From the NCBI RefSeq assembly GCF_040529335.1, contig NZ_CP159534.1, positions 806,001 to 870,000 on the forward strand: a stretch of DNA of 64,000 bases. The letters are read 5' to 3'. Below the pieces are notes generated by a model. The model was given only the letters and a program-made list of their open reading frames with translations. It searched no databases and was not told the DNA's origin. The position numbers were made by a program, and so were the translations under genes. The stretch comes from Streptomyces sp. HUAS MG91. GTDB taxonomy: Bacteria > Actinomycetota > Actinomycetes > Streptomycetales > Streptomycetaceae. Shown here in pieces: positions 8,568 to 15,619 of the stretch (its first letter is position 1; each line of letters begins with the position of its first letter).

Positions 8568-9874
8568 CCACCGCACGTCCCGTCCGGACCGGCGCCGCCC
8601 ACCGGCTCGCCGCCCTCGCCGCGACCGCGCTCGGCGGGCCGCTCCCGGTCCGGCTGCGCACCTGGGACGGTGCCGAGGCGGGCCCCGTCGACGCTCCCGT
8701 GGTCGTCGTACGGTCCCGCCGGGCGCTGCGCCGGCTGCTGTGGCAGCCGGGCGAACTGGGCCTCGCACAGGCCTACGTGACCGGTGAGATCGACGTCGAG
8801 GGCGATCTGGCGACCGGCCTGCGCGCCATGTGGGCGGCGACGAGGGAGCGCCGGCTGCACCCGCCCCGTCTCACGCTCGCCGAGCGGGCCCGCGCGGCGC
8901 GCACGGCCGCCCTGCTGGGAGCGGCGGGCCCGCCGCCTGCGCCGCCCGCCTCCCAGGCGCGGCTGCGCGGCGTCCTGCACAGCAGGTCCCGCGACCGGGC
9001 CGCCATCAGCCACCACTACGACCTGTCGAACGCGTTCTACCGGCTGCTGCTCGACGAGACGATGGCCTATTCGTGCGGCTACTGGGCGTCCGACGCACCG
9101 GAGTTCGGCGCCGCCGACGCGCAGCGCGCCAAGCTGGAACTGATCTGCCGCAAGCTGGGCCTGGTGGAGGGCGCGCGGCTGCTCGACATCGGCTGCGGCT
9201 GGGGTTCGCTCACGCTGTACGCGGCCGAGCGGCACGGAGCACGGGTGACGGCAGTGACGCTCGCCGCCGAACAGGCAGCACATGTACGGGAACAGGTGCG
9301 CGAGCGGGGTCTCGGCGACCGGGTCGACGTGGTGTGCCAGGACTACCGCGACATCACGGGCGGCGGCTACGACGCGGTCGCCACCGTCGAGATGGGCGAG
9401 CACGTCGGCGACGCCGAGTACCCCGCGTTCGCCGCGTCCCTGCACCGGCTGGTGCGGCCCGCGGGGCGGGTCCTGGTGCAGCAGATGTCGCGCGGGACCG
9501 TGGCCCCCGGCGGCGGTGCCTTCATCGAGGCGTACATCGCCCCGGACATGCACATGCGGCCGCTGGGCGAGACCGTGGCGCTGCTGGAGTCGGCCGGTCT
9601 GGAGGTGCGGTCGGCGGAGTCGCTGCGCGAGCACTACGTGCGCACGGTCGAGGCCTGGCACCGCACGCTGGAGGAGCGCTGGAGCGACGTCGTGCGGCTC
9701 GTCGGCGAGGAGACGGCCCGGGTGTGGCGGCTGTATCTGGTCGGCGGCGCCCTGGCGTTCGACGAGCGGCGCATGGGGGTCGACCAGATCCTCGCGGTCC
9801 GGCCGACCGCCGACGGCCACGCCGCGATGCCCGCGACACAGCAGGACTGGTACACGGGACTGGCGGAGCTGTGA
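8564..9874 (+). CDS. Second CFA-family SAM methyltransferase
   Basis: A 436-residue paralogue of the preceding enzyme from a different branch. Motifs: AISHHYDLSNAF (148-159), YSCGYW (169-174, Cys kept), LDIGCGWGS (207-215) and TVEMGEHVG with the catalytic Glu-His pair. The position of the bicarbonate-binding His is VQQMSRG, so it too lacks the His of E. coli Cfa. The N-terminal domain carries the LGLAQAYVTGEIDVEGDL segment typical of actinobacterial CFA synthases. Duplication of the methyltransferase in one operon is an addition to the mycobacterial gene order and suggests two successive or alternative modifications. Start ATG 8564 overlaps the previous stop; the GTG of the next gene overlaps its TGA. 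Confidence 0.87.
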   Translation: MTTARPVRTGAAHRLAALAATALGGPLPVRLRTWDGAEAGPVDAPVVVVRSRRALRRLLWQPGELGLAQAYVTGEIDVEGDLATGLRAMWAATRERRLHPPRLTLAERARAARTAALLGAAGPPPAPPASQARLRGVLHSRSRDRAAISHHYDLSNAFYRLLLDETMAYSCGYWASDAPEFGAADAQRAKLELICRKLGLVEGARLLDIGCGWGSLTLYAAERHGARVTAVTLAAEQAAHVREQVRERGLGDRVDVVCQDYRDITGGGYDAVATVEMGEHVGDAEYPAFAASLHRLVRPAGRVLVQQMSRGTVAPGGGAFIEAYIAPDMHMRPLGETVALLESAGLEVRSAESLREHYVRTVEAWHRTLEERWSDVVRLVGEETARVWRLYLVGGALAFDERRMGVDQILAVRPTADGHAAMPATQQDWYTGLAEL

Positions 9875-10680
9875 ACGGCTTTCCCTGGGCGGAGTTCGCG
9901 GCGGGCCTCGGCTGGTCGGCCGCCGCCGCGCTCGCCGTGCTGCTCGCCACCTTCGCCGTGGCGCTGCGCAAGGGGCTGCACCGGATCGTCGACGTCGCGT
10001 GGGGGCTCGGCTTCACGGCGGTGGCCCTGGTGAGCTTCGTGGCGTCGGCGGGCAGCGGCGACACCGGCCGCCGGGTGCTGGTGACCGTGCTGACGGCGGT
10101 GTGGGGCGTCCGGCTGTCCGTGCACATCGCCCGGCGCGGCCGCGGGCACGGTGAGGATCCGCGCTACGAGCGGCTGCTGGCGAAGGCGCCGGGCAGCCGG
10201 AACCTCTACGCCCTGCGCATGGTCTATCTGCTCCAGGGCGCGCTCGTCTGGCTGGTGTCGCTGCCGGTCCAGGCCGCGGGATACGTGCCGGGGCCGATGA
10301 GCGGGTTCGCCTGGGCGGGTGGCGCGCTGTGGGCCGTCGGGCTGGTCTTCGAGGCGGTGGGCGACGCCCAGCTCGCCCGGTTCAAGGCCGACCCGGCGGC
10401 CAAGGGCCGGATCATGGACCGGGGGCTGTGGCGCTACACCCGGCATCCCAACTACTTCGGTGACTTCTGCGTGTGGTGGGGCCTGTTCCTGCTGACCTGC
10501 GACGCGCCCGCCGCGGCGGCCGTCAGTGTCGTCTCGCCCGTGGTGATGACCCTGTTGCTGACGAAGGGCAGCGGCAAGCGCCTGTTGGAACAGCACATGG
10601 CGGGTCGTCCAGGCTATACCGAGTACGTGGCGCGGACCAGCGGCTTCCTCCCCTGGCCGCCGCGCCGCCGACCGCGGTAG
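9871..10680 (+). CDS. DUF1295 membrane protein (steroid-reductase-like fold)
   Basis: A 269-residue integral membrane protein starting at GTG 9871. Hydrophobic segments occur at about residues 12-31, 42-62, 68-84, 113-133, 143-163 and 200-235. The family signature near the C terminus is GLWRYTRHPNYFGDFCVWWG (about 188-207), where RHPNYFGD is shared with isoprenylcysteine methyltransferase and steroid 5-alpha-reductase-like enzymes that bind a cofactor there. DUF1295 is the Rv0446c member of the mycobacterial sigK cluster; a reductase role on a methylene- or unsaturated acyl chain is plausible but unproven. Last of the overlapping genes; 25 bases separate it from the photolyase gene. Confidence 0.85.
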   Translation: MNGFPWAEFAAGLGWSAAAALAVLLATFAVALRKGLHRIVDVAWGLGFTAVALVSFVASAGSGDTGRRVLVTVLTAVWGVRLSVHIARRGRGHGEDPRYERLLAKAPGSRNLYALRMVYLLQGALVWLVSLPVQAAGYVPGPMSGFAWAGGALWAVGLVFEAVGDAQLARFKADPAAKGRIMDRGLWRYTRHPNYFGDFCVWWGLFLLTCDAPAAAAVSVVSPVVMTLLLTKGSGKRLLEQHMAGRPGYTEYVARTSGFLPWPPRRRPR

Positions 10681-10705
10681 GACCACTCGGAAGGAACGGC
10701 GCACG

Positions 10706-12220
10706 GTGCCTGAGAACGACACGGACGTGGCGGCCCACTGGCTCTTCGGCGACCAGTTGGGGCCGCACTTCCTCACGGCGGGACCCGACGGGCCGCACCG
10801 GGACACCCCGCTCCTGATGGTGGAGTCCCGCGGTGTGTTCCGGCGCCGCAGGTTCCATCGCGCCAAGGCGCACCTGGTGCTCTCGGCGATGCGGCACCGG
10901 GCCGCGGAACTCGGCGACCGCGTCACCTATGTGCGGGCCGACGGCTATGTGGAAGGGGTGCGCGAGGCCGTCGGCGACGCCCCGCTGACGGTCCATCATC
11001 CGACGTCCCGCGCGGCGCTGAAGCTGGTCCGCGCCCGCCCGTCGACGCGGGTGCTGCCCGCCCGCGGGTTCCTCGTCGGCCACGACGCCTTCCGGGAGTG
11101 GGCGGCGCGGAGCGGTTCGGGACAGCTGCGCCAGGAGACCTTCTACCGGTGGGTGCGCGGCAACCACGACCTGCTGATGGACGGTGCCGAGCCGGCCGGC
11201 GGGCGCTGGAACCTCGACCACGACAACCGCGAACCGGCGCCGCGCGGTGCGGCCGACCTCGGGGTGCCCGCCCCCTACCGGCCGCGCGAGGACGACATCG
11301 ACACGGAGGTCCGCGCGGACCTCGACCGCTGGGAGCGCGAGGGCACGGTCGAGTTCCTGGGCGAGGACGGGCCGCGCCGCTTCCCGGCGACCCGCCGCGA
11401 GGCGCTCTCCGCGCTGCGGCGCTTCCTGGAGGTCCGGCTGCCGACCTTCGGCACGTACGAGGACGCCGTGCTCGCGGCGGACCCCGTCATGAGCCACAGC
11501 CTGCTGTCCTCGTCGCTCAATCTCGGCCTGCTGGATCCGGCGGAGTGCGTCGAGGGCGCCGAGGCCGAGTACCGGGCTGGCCGGGCGCCGCTGAACAGCG
11601 TCGAGGGCTTCGTGCGGCAGATCGCCGGCTGGCGTGAGTACGTGTGGCAGCTCTACTGGCACTTCGGCCCGGAGCACCGGAAGGCGAACGTGCTGCGGGC
11701 GCACGGCGAGGTGCCGTCCTGGTGGGAGGAGCTGGACTCCGGCGCGGTGACGGCGAACTGCCTGTCGCACGTGCTGGACGACGTGCGCGCGACGGGCTGG
11801 ACCCACCACATCCCCCGGCTCATGATCCTGGGGAGCTACGCCCTGCAGCGCGGCTGGGACCCGGCCGAGGTGACGGACTGGTTCCACCGCGCGTTCGTCG
11901 ACGGCTACGACTGGGTGATGGTGCCGAACGTCGTCGGGATGTCCCAGTTCGCCGACGGCGGGCGGATGACGACGAAGCCGTACACCTCCGGCGGCGCCTA
12001 TCTGAACCGGATGACCGACTTCTGCGGCGACTGCCGCTTCAAGCCGACGGTGCGGGTGGGCGACGACGCGTGTCCGTTCACCGCCGGGTACTGGGCGTTC
12101 CTGCACCGGCACCGCACCCGGTTCGAGCACAATCCGCGGATGGCTCAGGCGGTCCGGGGACTGGGCCGCCTGAGCGATCTGGACGCCCTGCTCGAACAGG
12201 AGCGGGACCGTGCCGACTGA
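10706..12220 (+). CDS. Cryptochrome/photolyase, FeS-BCP (PhrB/CryB) type
   Basis: A 504-residue flavoprotein of the prokaryotic (6-4) photolyase/cryptochrome group. The N terminus HWLFGDQLGPHFL is typical of this branch. Four cysteines fit the 4Fe-4S cluster of the group: one in TANCLSHVL, two in FCGDC and one in DACPF, followed by YWAFLHRHRTRFEHNPRM. These enzymes bind FAD plus a lumazine antenna and repair UV (6-4) photoproducts or signal blue light. Start at GTG 10706 with GAAGGAA about 9 bases upstream. Placed 25 bases after the lipid-modification operon and thus probably under the same SigK-type promoter; it ties that regulon to light or photo-oxidative stress. Its 3' end meets the convergent rskA gene. 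Confidence 0.9.
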   Translation: MPENDTDVAAHWLFGDQLGPHFLTAGPDGPHRDTPLLMVESRGVFRRRRFHRAKAHLVLSAMRHRAAELGDRVTYVRADGYVEGVREAVGDAPLTVHHPTSRAALKLVRARPSTRVLPARGFLVGHDAFREWAARSGSGQLRQETFYRWVRGNHDLLMDGAEPAGGRWNLDHDNREPAPRGAADLGVPAPYRPREDDIDTEVRADLDRWEREGTVEFLGEDGPRRFPATRREALSALRRFLEVRLPTFGTYEDAVLAADPVMSHSLLSSSLNLGLLDPAECVEGAEAEYRAGRAPLNSVEGFVRQIAGWREYVWQLYWHFGPEHRKANVLRAHGEVPSWWEELDSGAVTANCLSHVLDDVRATGWTHHIPRLMILGSYALQRGWDPAEVTDWFHRAFVDGYDWVMVPNVVGMSQFADGGRMTTKPYTSGGAYLNRMTDFCGDCRFKPTVRVGDDACPFTAGYWAFLHRHRTRFEHNPRMAQAVRGLGRLSDLDALLEQERDRAD

Positions 12221-12223
12221 CCG

Positions 12224-12979
12224 TCAGGCGGGCAGTCGCATCAGCGCCACGGGGGCGGAGGTGGGCTGTTCGGATCCGCCCGCCGGTTCGACGGTGATGC
12301 CCATGCCGGACGCGCCGTCCACGGCTCCGCTCAGCAGCACCGTCTGGTCGTGGCGTGCGGCGTCCATGAGACCGGCCGCCCGCATGGTGCCTCCGTCGTC
12401 GAACCACAGCTGGTAGACCTTGCCCCGGGGCGGCTCGGCCATCCCGGAGACGACCAGGACGGCCTTGTCCTGGGCGGCGGAGACGACGACGGTGCCGGTG
12501 GCGCCGCCCGCCAGTTTCGCCGAGCCGGTCCTGGCGTCGGGCGCCGCGAGGACGGCGGCGATCCGGTCGCTGCTCCGCTCGGCCTGCCGGGCCTGCCGCA
12601 CCGCGTCGTCGGCGCGCTGGTGCTGCCACACCGCGACTCCGCCGAGGGACGCGGCGGCGGCCAGGCACGCGGCCAGCGCCCACCGCGACAGCAGGCGGCG
12701 CCGCGCGACACCCGTGCGGACCGTCTGGGCGGGGTACGGCCGCGCCGGCGTCTCCTGGCGCACCGTGGTGATCCGCCGCAGCACCTGTTCGCGCAGCTCC
12801 GGGCGGGGCGCGTCGGACGCGGCCAGGCCGAGCCGGGCGGCGGTCGCGGTCAGTTCGGCCGTCTCCTGCGCGCAGGCCTCGCAGTCCGCGAGATGGCGTT
12901 CGAACGCCTCCCGCTCCTCCTCGGTCAGTGCGTGCACGGCGTAGGCGCCGGTCAGCGTGTGCAGGTCTGCGGTGGTCAT
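12224..12979 (-). CDS. rskA: Anti-sigma-K factor RskA
   Basis: A 251-residue membrane-anchored anti-sigma factor. The N-terminal ZAS-like cytoplasmic domain contains LTGAYAVHALTEEEREAF and HLADCEACAQE (H-x3-C-x2-C, residues 29-36). One transmembrane segment follows at about 96-116 (RWALAACLAAAASLGGVAVW), then a coiled region and the extracytoplasmic RskA domain with GTVVVS, PPRGKVYQLWF and MGITVEPAGGS. It should hold SigK inactive at the membrane and release it by regulated proteolysis, as shown for mycobacterial RskA. Its ATG overlaps the sigK stop (ATGA), so the two are translationally coupled in the usual sigma/anti-sigma order. Confidence 0.92.
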   Translation of the reverse strand: MTTADLHTLTGAYAVHALTEEEREAFERHLADCEACAQETAELTATAARLGLAASDAPRPELREQVLRRITTVRQETPARPYPAQTVRTGVARRRLLSRWALAACLAAAASLGGVAVWQHQRADDAVRQARQAERSSDRIAAVLAAPDARTGSAKLAGGATGTVVVSAAQDKAVLVVSGMAEPPRGKVYQLWFDDGGTMRAAGLMDAARHDQTVLLSGAVDGASGMGITVEPAGGSEQPTSAPVALMRLPA

Positions 12980-13560
12980 GCGGTCACCCCCAGGCAGTCG
13001 CGCAGCCGGATGAGTCCGTCCCGCAGCCGGGTCTTGACCGTGCCCAGCGGCACGGCCAGCGCCTCGGCGACCTGACGGTAGGTCAGTCCACGGTAGTACG
13101 CCAGTGTGACGGCCTGCCGCTGGATCTCGGTCAGGGTGCGCAGACAGCGCCGTACCTGCTCCCGTTCGAGCCGGGCCTCGACCTGCTCGCTGACCTGGTC
13201 GTACTCGGGTGTGTGGTCCAGGAGCGCGGCCCTGCGGTCCCGGGCCGCGGCCGCGTCCACGGACCGTACGCGGTCGATGGCCCGCCGGTGGGCCAGGGTG
13301 AGGATCCAGTTGATCGCGGTCCCCCGGTCGGGGCGGTAGCGGGGCGCCGTGCGCCAGACCTCCACCAGGATCTCCTGGGCGACCTCCTCGGACTGCGCCC
13401 GGTCGCGCAGTACGGCGCGTACGGTGCCGAAGACCGGTCCCGCCACGGCGTCGTACACCGAGGTGAAGGCCTTCTCGTCGCCGAGGGCGACGCGCCCCAC
13501 GAGTTCCTCGAGGTCCGGCTCGTCGGCCGGACGACCGCCGATGTGCACGGCTTCTTTCAC
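12976..13560 (-). CDS. sigK: ECF RNA polymerase sigma factor SigK
   Basis: A 194-residue group 4 sigma factor. Region 2 is visible as AFTSVYDAVAGPVFG to EEVAQEILVEVWRTAPRYRP with RGTAINWILTLAHRRAIDRVR (about 30-100), and region 4 as LTEIQRQAVTLAYYRGLTYRQVAEALAVPLGTVKTRLRDGL (about 142-183). Sequence style (GTAINWILTLAHRRAIDRVRS) and the RskA partner place it in the SigK group. Start at GTG 13560 with GGAGGG upstream. The gene is preceded by a promoter element of its own type (13595-13622), which indicates autoregulation. Expected targets in this window are the lipid-modification/photolyase operon and the divergent hydrolase. Confidence 0.92.
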   Translation of the reverse strand: MKEAVHIGGRPADEPDLEELVGRVALGDEKAFTSVYDAVAGPVFGTVRAVLRDRAQSEEVAQEILVEVWRTAPRYRPDRGTAINWILTLAHRRAIDRVRSVDAAAARDRRAALLDHTPEYDQVSEQVEARLEREQVRRCLRTLTEIQRQAVTLAYYRGLTYRQVAEALAVPLGTVKTRLRDGLIRLRDCLGVTA

Positions 13561-13594
13561 TGGGCCCTCCGTGATCGCTGCATGTCCACGGGTA

Positions 13595-13622
13595 ATTCGG
13601 AGAGCGATCGTCCGCGGATTGG
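13595..13622 (-). promoter_or_regulatory. Autoregulatory SigK-type promoter of sigK-rskA
   Basis: Read on the minus strand: CCAATCC (13622-13616), 15 bases, CCGAAT (13600-13595). The -10 element is identical to the mycobacterial SigK -10 consensus. Predicted start near 13588 gives a leader of about 28 bases with GGAGGG before the GTG start. Its -35 element forms one arm of a 24-base inverted repeat (13615-13638) whose other arm is the -35 element of the divergent hydrolase promoter. Confidence 0.72.
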
Positions 13623-13630
13623 TCCATGGA

Positions 13631-13658
13631 CCGATCCGTCCGCGGATCGGCTACGGAT
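13631..13658 (+). promoter_or_regulatory. SigK-type promoter of the divergent hydrolase
   Basis: CCGATCC (13631-13637), 15 bases, ACGGAT (13653-13658) on the plus strand. It has the same spacing as the two other elements of this type, with one change in each hexamer region. It lies 66 bases before the ATG of the alpha/beta hydrolase gene. Confidence 0.6.
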
Positions 13659-13723
13659 CGATGATGAGGGATCGACGGGGAAAGGGCGCGGTACGGCGCC
13701 CGGCGCGGAGGGAGCGGACTCGG

Positions 13724-14374
13724 ATGACGGTGGACGAACGCGGGACACGGGCGGCGCGGACGAGTGCTCTGGTGCCCGGGAGGGTTCCTTCCCGGACGCG
13801 TGCGGCGGTGCTGTTCCTGCACGGCGGCCGGGCCGACAGCCGCGCCCCGTCGCGGCCCTGGCATCCGGCGGCCCTGCGGATGCGGCCGTTCGCCGGGGCC
13901 GTGGCCGGCGCGCTGCCGGACGACGGCGTGCTGCTCGCGCGGGTGCGCTATCGCGTGCGCGGCTGGAACGGGGCGGCGTCCGATCCGCTGCACGACGCCG
14001 ACCGTGCCCTCGTGGAACTCGCGCGGCTGGTGGGTGAGGTGCCGGTGATCCTGGTGGGCCATTCGATGGGCGGCCGTGCGGCACTGCGGGTCGCGGGCGC
14101 GGCCTCGGTACGGGGTGTGCTGGCGCTGGCGCCGTGGTGTCCGGACGGTGAACCGGTGGCGCAGTTGCGGGACCGCGATCTCGTGGTGCTGCACGGGGAC
14201 GGCGACCGGGTGACGGACCCGGCGGCTTCACGGTCCTTCGCGGAACGGGCGGGCGCGGCAGGCGCGCGTGCCGGGTTCCGGGTCGTGCCGGGCGGTGATC
14301 ACGCGATGCTGCGGCATGCGGGGGTGTGGCATCGCACGGCGGGGTCGGTGGTGGCGGAGTGGTTGTCGCGCTGA
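13724..14374 (+). CDS. Alpha/beta hydrolase
   Basis: A 216-residue hydrolase of the dienelactone hydrolase-like type. Features: oxyanion loop FLHGGRADS (about residues 30-38), nucleophile elbow GHSMGG (about 107-112), acid residue in LHGDGDRVTD and catalytic His in GGDHAML. Length fits a lid-less single-domain esterase or lipase-like enzyme. Start ATG 13724 with GGAGGGAG about 8 bases upstream. It is transcribed divergently from sigK from an element that looks SigK-dependent, so it probably belongs to the same stress regulon, perhaps releasing damaged acyl chains; the substrate is unknown. It converges on the litR-like gene with a shared terminator hairpin. Confidence 0.85.
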   Translation: MTVDERGTRAARTSALVPGRVPSRTRAAVLFLHGGRADSRAPSRPWHPAALRMRPFAGAVAGALPDDGVLLARVRYRVRGWNGAASDPLHDADRALVELARLVGEVPVILVGHSMGGRAALRVAGAASVRGVLALAPWCPDGEPVAQLRDRDLVVLHGDGDRVTDPAASRSFAERAGAAGARAGFRVVPGGDHAMLRHAGVWHRTAGSVVAEWLSR

Positions 14375-14405
14375 CGGCCCGACGGCCGGGGCGGGCGCGT
14401 CAGCG
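14369..14405. terminator. Bidirectional hairpin covering both convergent stop codons
   Basis: Perfect 8-base arms CGCTGACG (14369-14376) and CGTCAGCG (14398-14405) with an inner GGCC/GGCC pairing. The TGA of the hydrolase gene lies in the left arm and the stop of the MerR gene (TGA on the minus strand) in the right arm, so a single structure ends both genes. Confidence 0.6.
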
Positions 14406-15407
14406 GGAGTCCGCCGCCAGCAGGGCGACCGCCTCGCGCAGGCCGGCGGGTTGGACCGCCCGGTCGACGGTAGCGCCTCGCCAGCCCGGGCCGGCCAGGT
14501 AGAGGCGGGGCTGCTGCCGGGCGCCCTGCGGGCCCCAGGTCGACTGGAGGAGATGCTGGGCCAGCGGCGTGTTCGCCAGTGAGCGGGCCTGCGACCAGAG
14601 CAGGACGGCGGCGGGGCCGGTGCGGCGCACCGTGGAGACGAGCGCGTCGGCGGGGACGGCCGCGCCCAGCATCCGGGCCGGGCGGCCCGCCTGGAGCAGC
14701 GCCGCGTGCACGGCCTCCAGCGGCAGGGTGTGCTGCTCGCCGGGCACGCAGGCCAGCAGGACGGAGCTGTCGTCCCCGTTCGTGCCGGGCAGGCCCAGGA
14801 GGAACGGCGCGTTGCGCAGCGCCGTCGACACGTGCCAGGAGAGCAGGTGCTCGACCTCGACGTACCGGTCGCCGGACGTCTCCCACTTCCGGCCGACCGC
14901 GTGCAGGGTCGGCATCATGAGTTCCTCCCAGGCGGCGATCACCCCGTACGTCCGTACGAAGCCGTTCAACCGCTCCTGGACGGCACCGGAGTCGAGGCGC
15001 AGCGCGGCCCGGATGAGCCCGCGGCACTCGGCTCTGACCGTGCCGGGCGGTACCGCCGGGGAGCCGGTGGCAGCCGGGACGTCGGTGCTCTCCTCGCCGA
15101 AAGGTTCCGCCGCGCTCGGGCGGGCGTCGGCGTTGTGTTCCTTGACGACACGCGCGGCTTCGGCGGGCGGCACACCGGAGGCGGTCAGCCGGCACATCTC
15201 CTCGATCATGGCGACGTCCCGGGGGGACCAGCGGCGGTGCCGCCCCTCGTCCCGGCGGGCCGGACCGAGGCTGTAGCGCCGGTCCCACGAGCGCAGTGTC
15301 GTGGGCGAGATGCCGAGCCGCCGCGCCAGCGAGCCCGACGTGATCCCGGCGCCGTCGGTGGTCGAGGGGCGCCGGGAGGATCTCGACGGAGCGTCGCGGG
15401 TGTCCAT
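14400..15407 (-). CDS. B12-binding MerR regulator, LitR/CarH type
   Basis: A 335-residue light-responsive repressor candidate. N-terminal MerR helix-turn-helix: ITSGSLARRLGISPTTLRSWDRRYSL and GRHRRWSPRDVAMIEEM (residues 22-72). The middle helical bundle contains LHAVGRKWETSGDRYVEVEH, corresponding to the Trp-x9-Glu-His motif that contacts the adenosyl group in CarH, but with one extra residue between Trp and Glu-His. The C-terminal Rossmann domain has GEQHTLP, corresponding to the cobalamin-ligating ExHxxG His. In S. coelicolor LitR controls light-induced carotenogenesis through the divergent ECF sigma LitS; the same divergent arrangement occurs here. A near-perfect -10 (TATAGT) ends 7 bases before the ATG, without a Shine-Dalgarno sequence, so the mRNA is probably leaderless. 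Confidence 0.85.
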   Translation of the reverse strand: MDTRDAPSRSSRRPSTTDGAGITSGSLARRLGISPTTLRSWDRRYSLGPARRDEGRHRRWSPRDVAMIEEMCRLTASGVPPAEAARVVKEHNADARPSAAEPFGEESTDVPAATGSPAVPPGTVRAECRGLIRAALRLDSGAVQERLNGFVRTYGVIAAWEELMMPTLHAVGRKWETSGDRYVEVEHLLSWHVSTALRNAPFLLGLPGTNGDDSSVLLACVPGEQHTLPLEAVHAALLQAGRPARMLGAAVPADALVSTVRRTGPAAVLLWSQARSLANTPLAQHLLQSTWGPQGARQQPRLYLAGPGWRGATVDRAVQPAGLREAVALLAADSR

Positions 15408-15413
15408 GGATCA

Positions 15414-15542
15414 ACTATATCGATGCGTAACCGGTGCACGCCCGGTAGAGGTCCGATAATGACGCTCACCTCGCCCTTTGCGCGGAGCGTCGGCGCCGCG
15501 CGGTGCAGGGGTCACGATCATGGCGCGTAAAAGCGATGCGTA
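15414..15542. promoter_or_regulatory. Divergent litR-like/sigma intergenic control region
   Basis: The 212 bases between the two genes contain a TATAGT -10 on the minus strand (15419-15414) for the MerR gene and two copies of CGATGCGTA (15421-15429 and 15534-15542), 113 bases apart. One copy lies at each gene's promoter side, and a partial third (GCGTA) lies at 15524-15528. The placement suggests binding sites of the MerR regulator. Confidence 0.4.
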
Positions 15543-15619
15543 TTCGTTGCGAGTCGAAACGGGCCCGGCTCGCTGGTCAGGGTGGACCCACTCAGTCGGC
15601 CAGAGAAGGGCACGGGTCC

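Noticed and set aside
10706..12220. Classical CPD photolyase
   Set aside because: The HWLFGDQLGP start and the four-Cys set (NCL, FCGDC, ACPF) fit the iron-sulfur (6-4)/CryB group instead.
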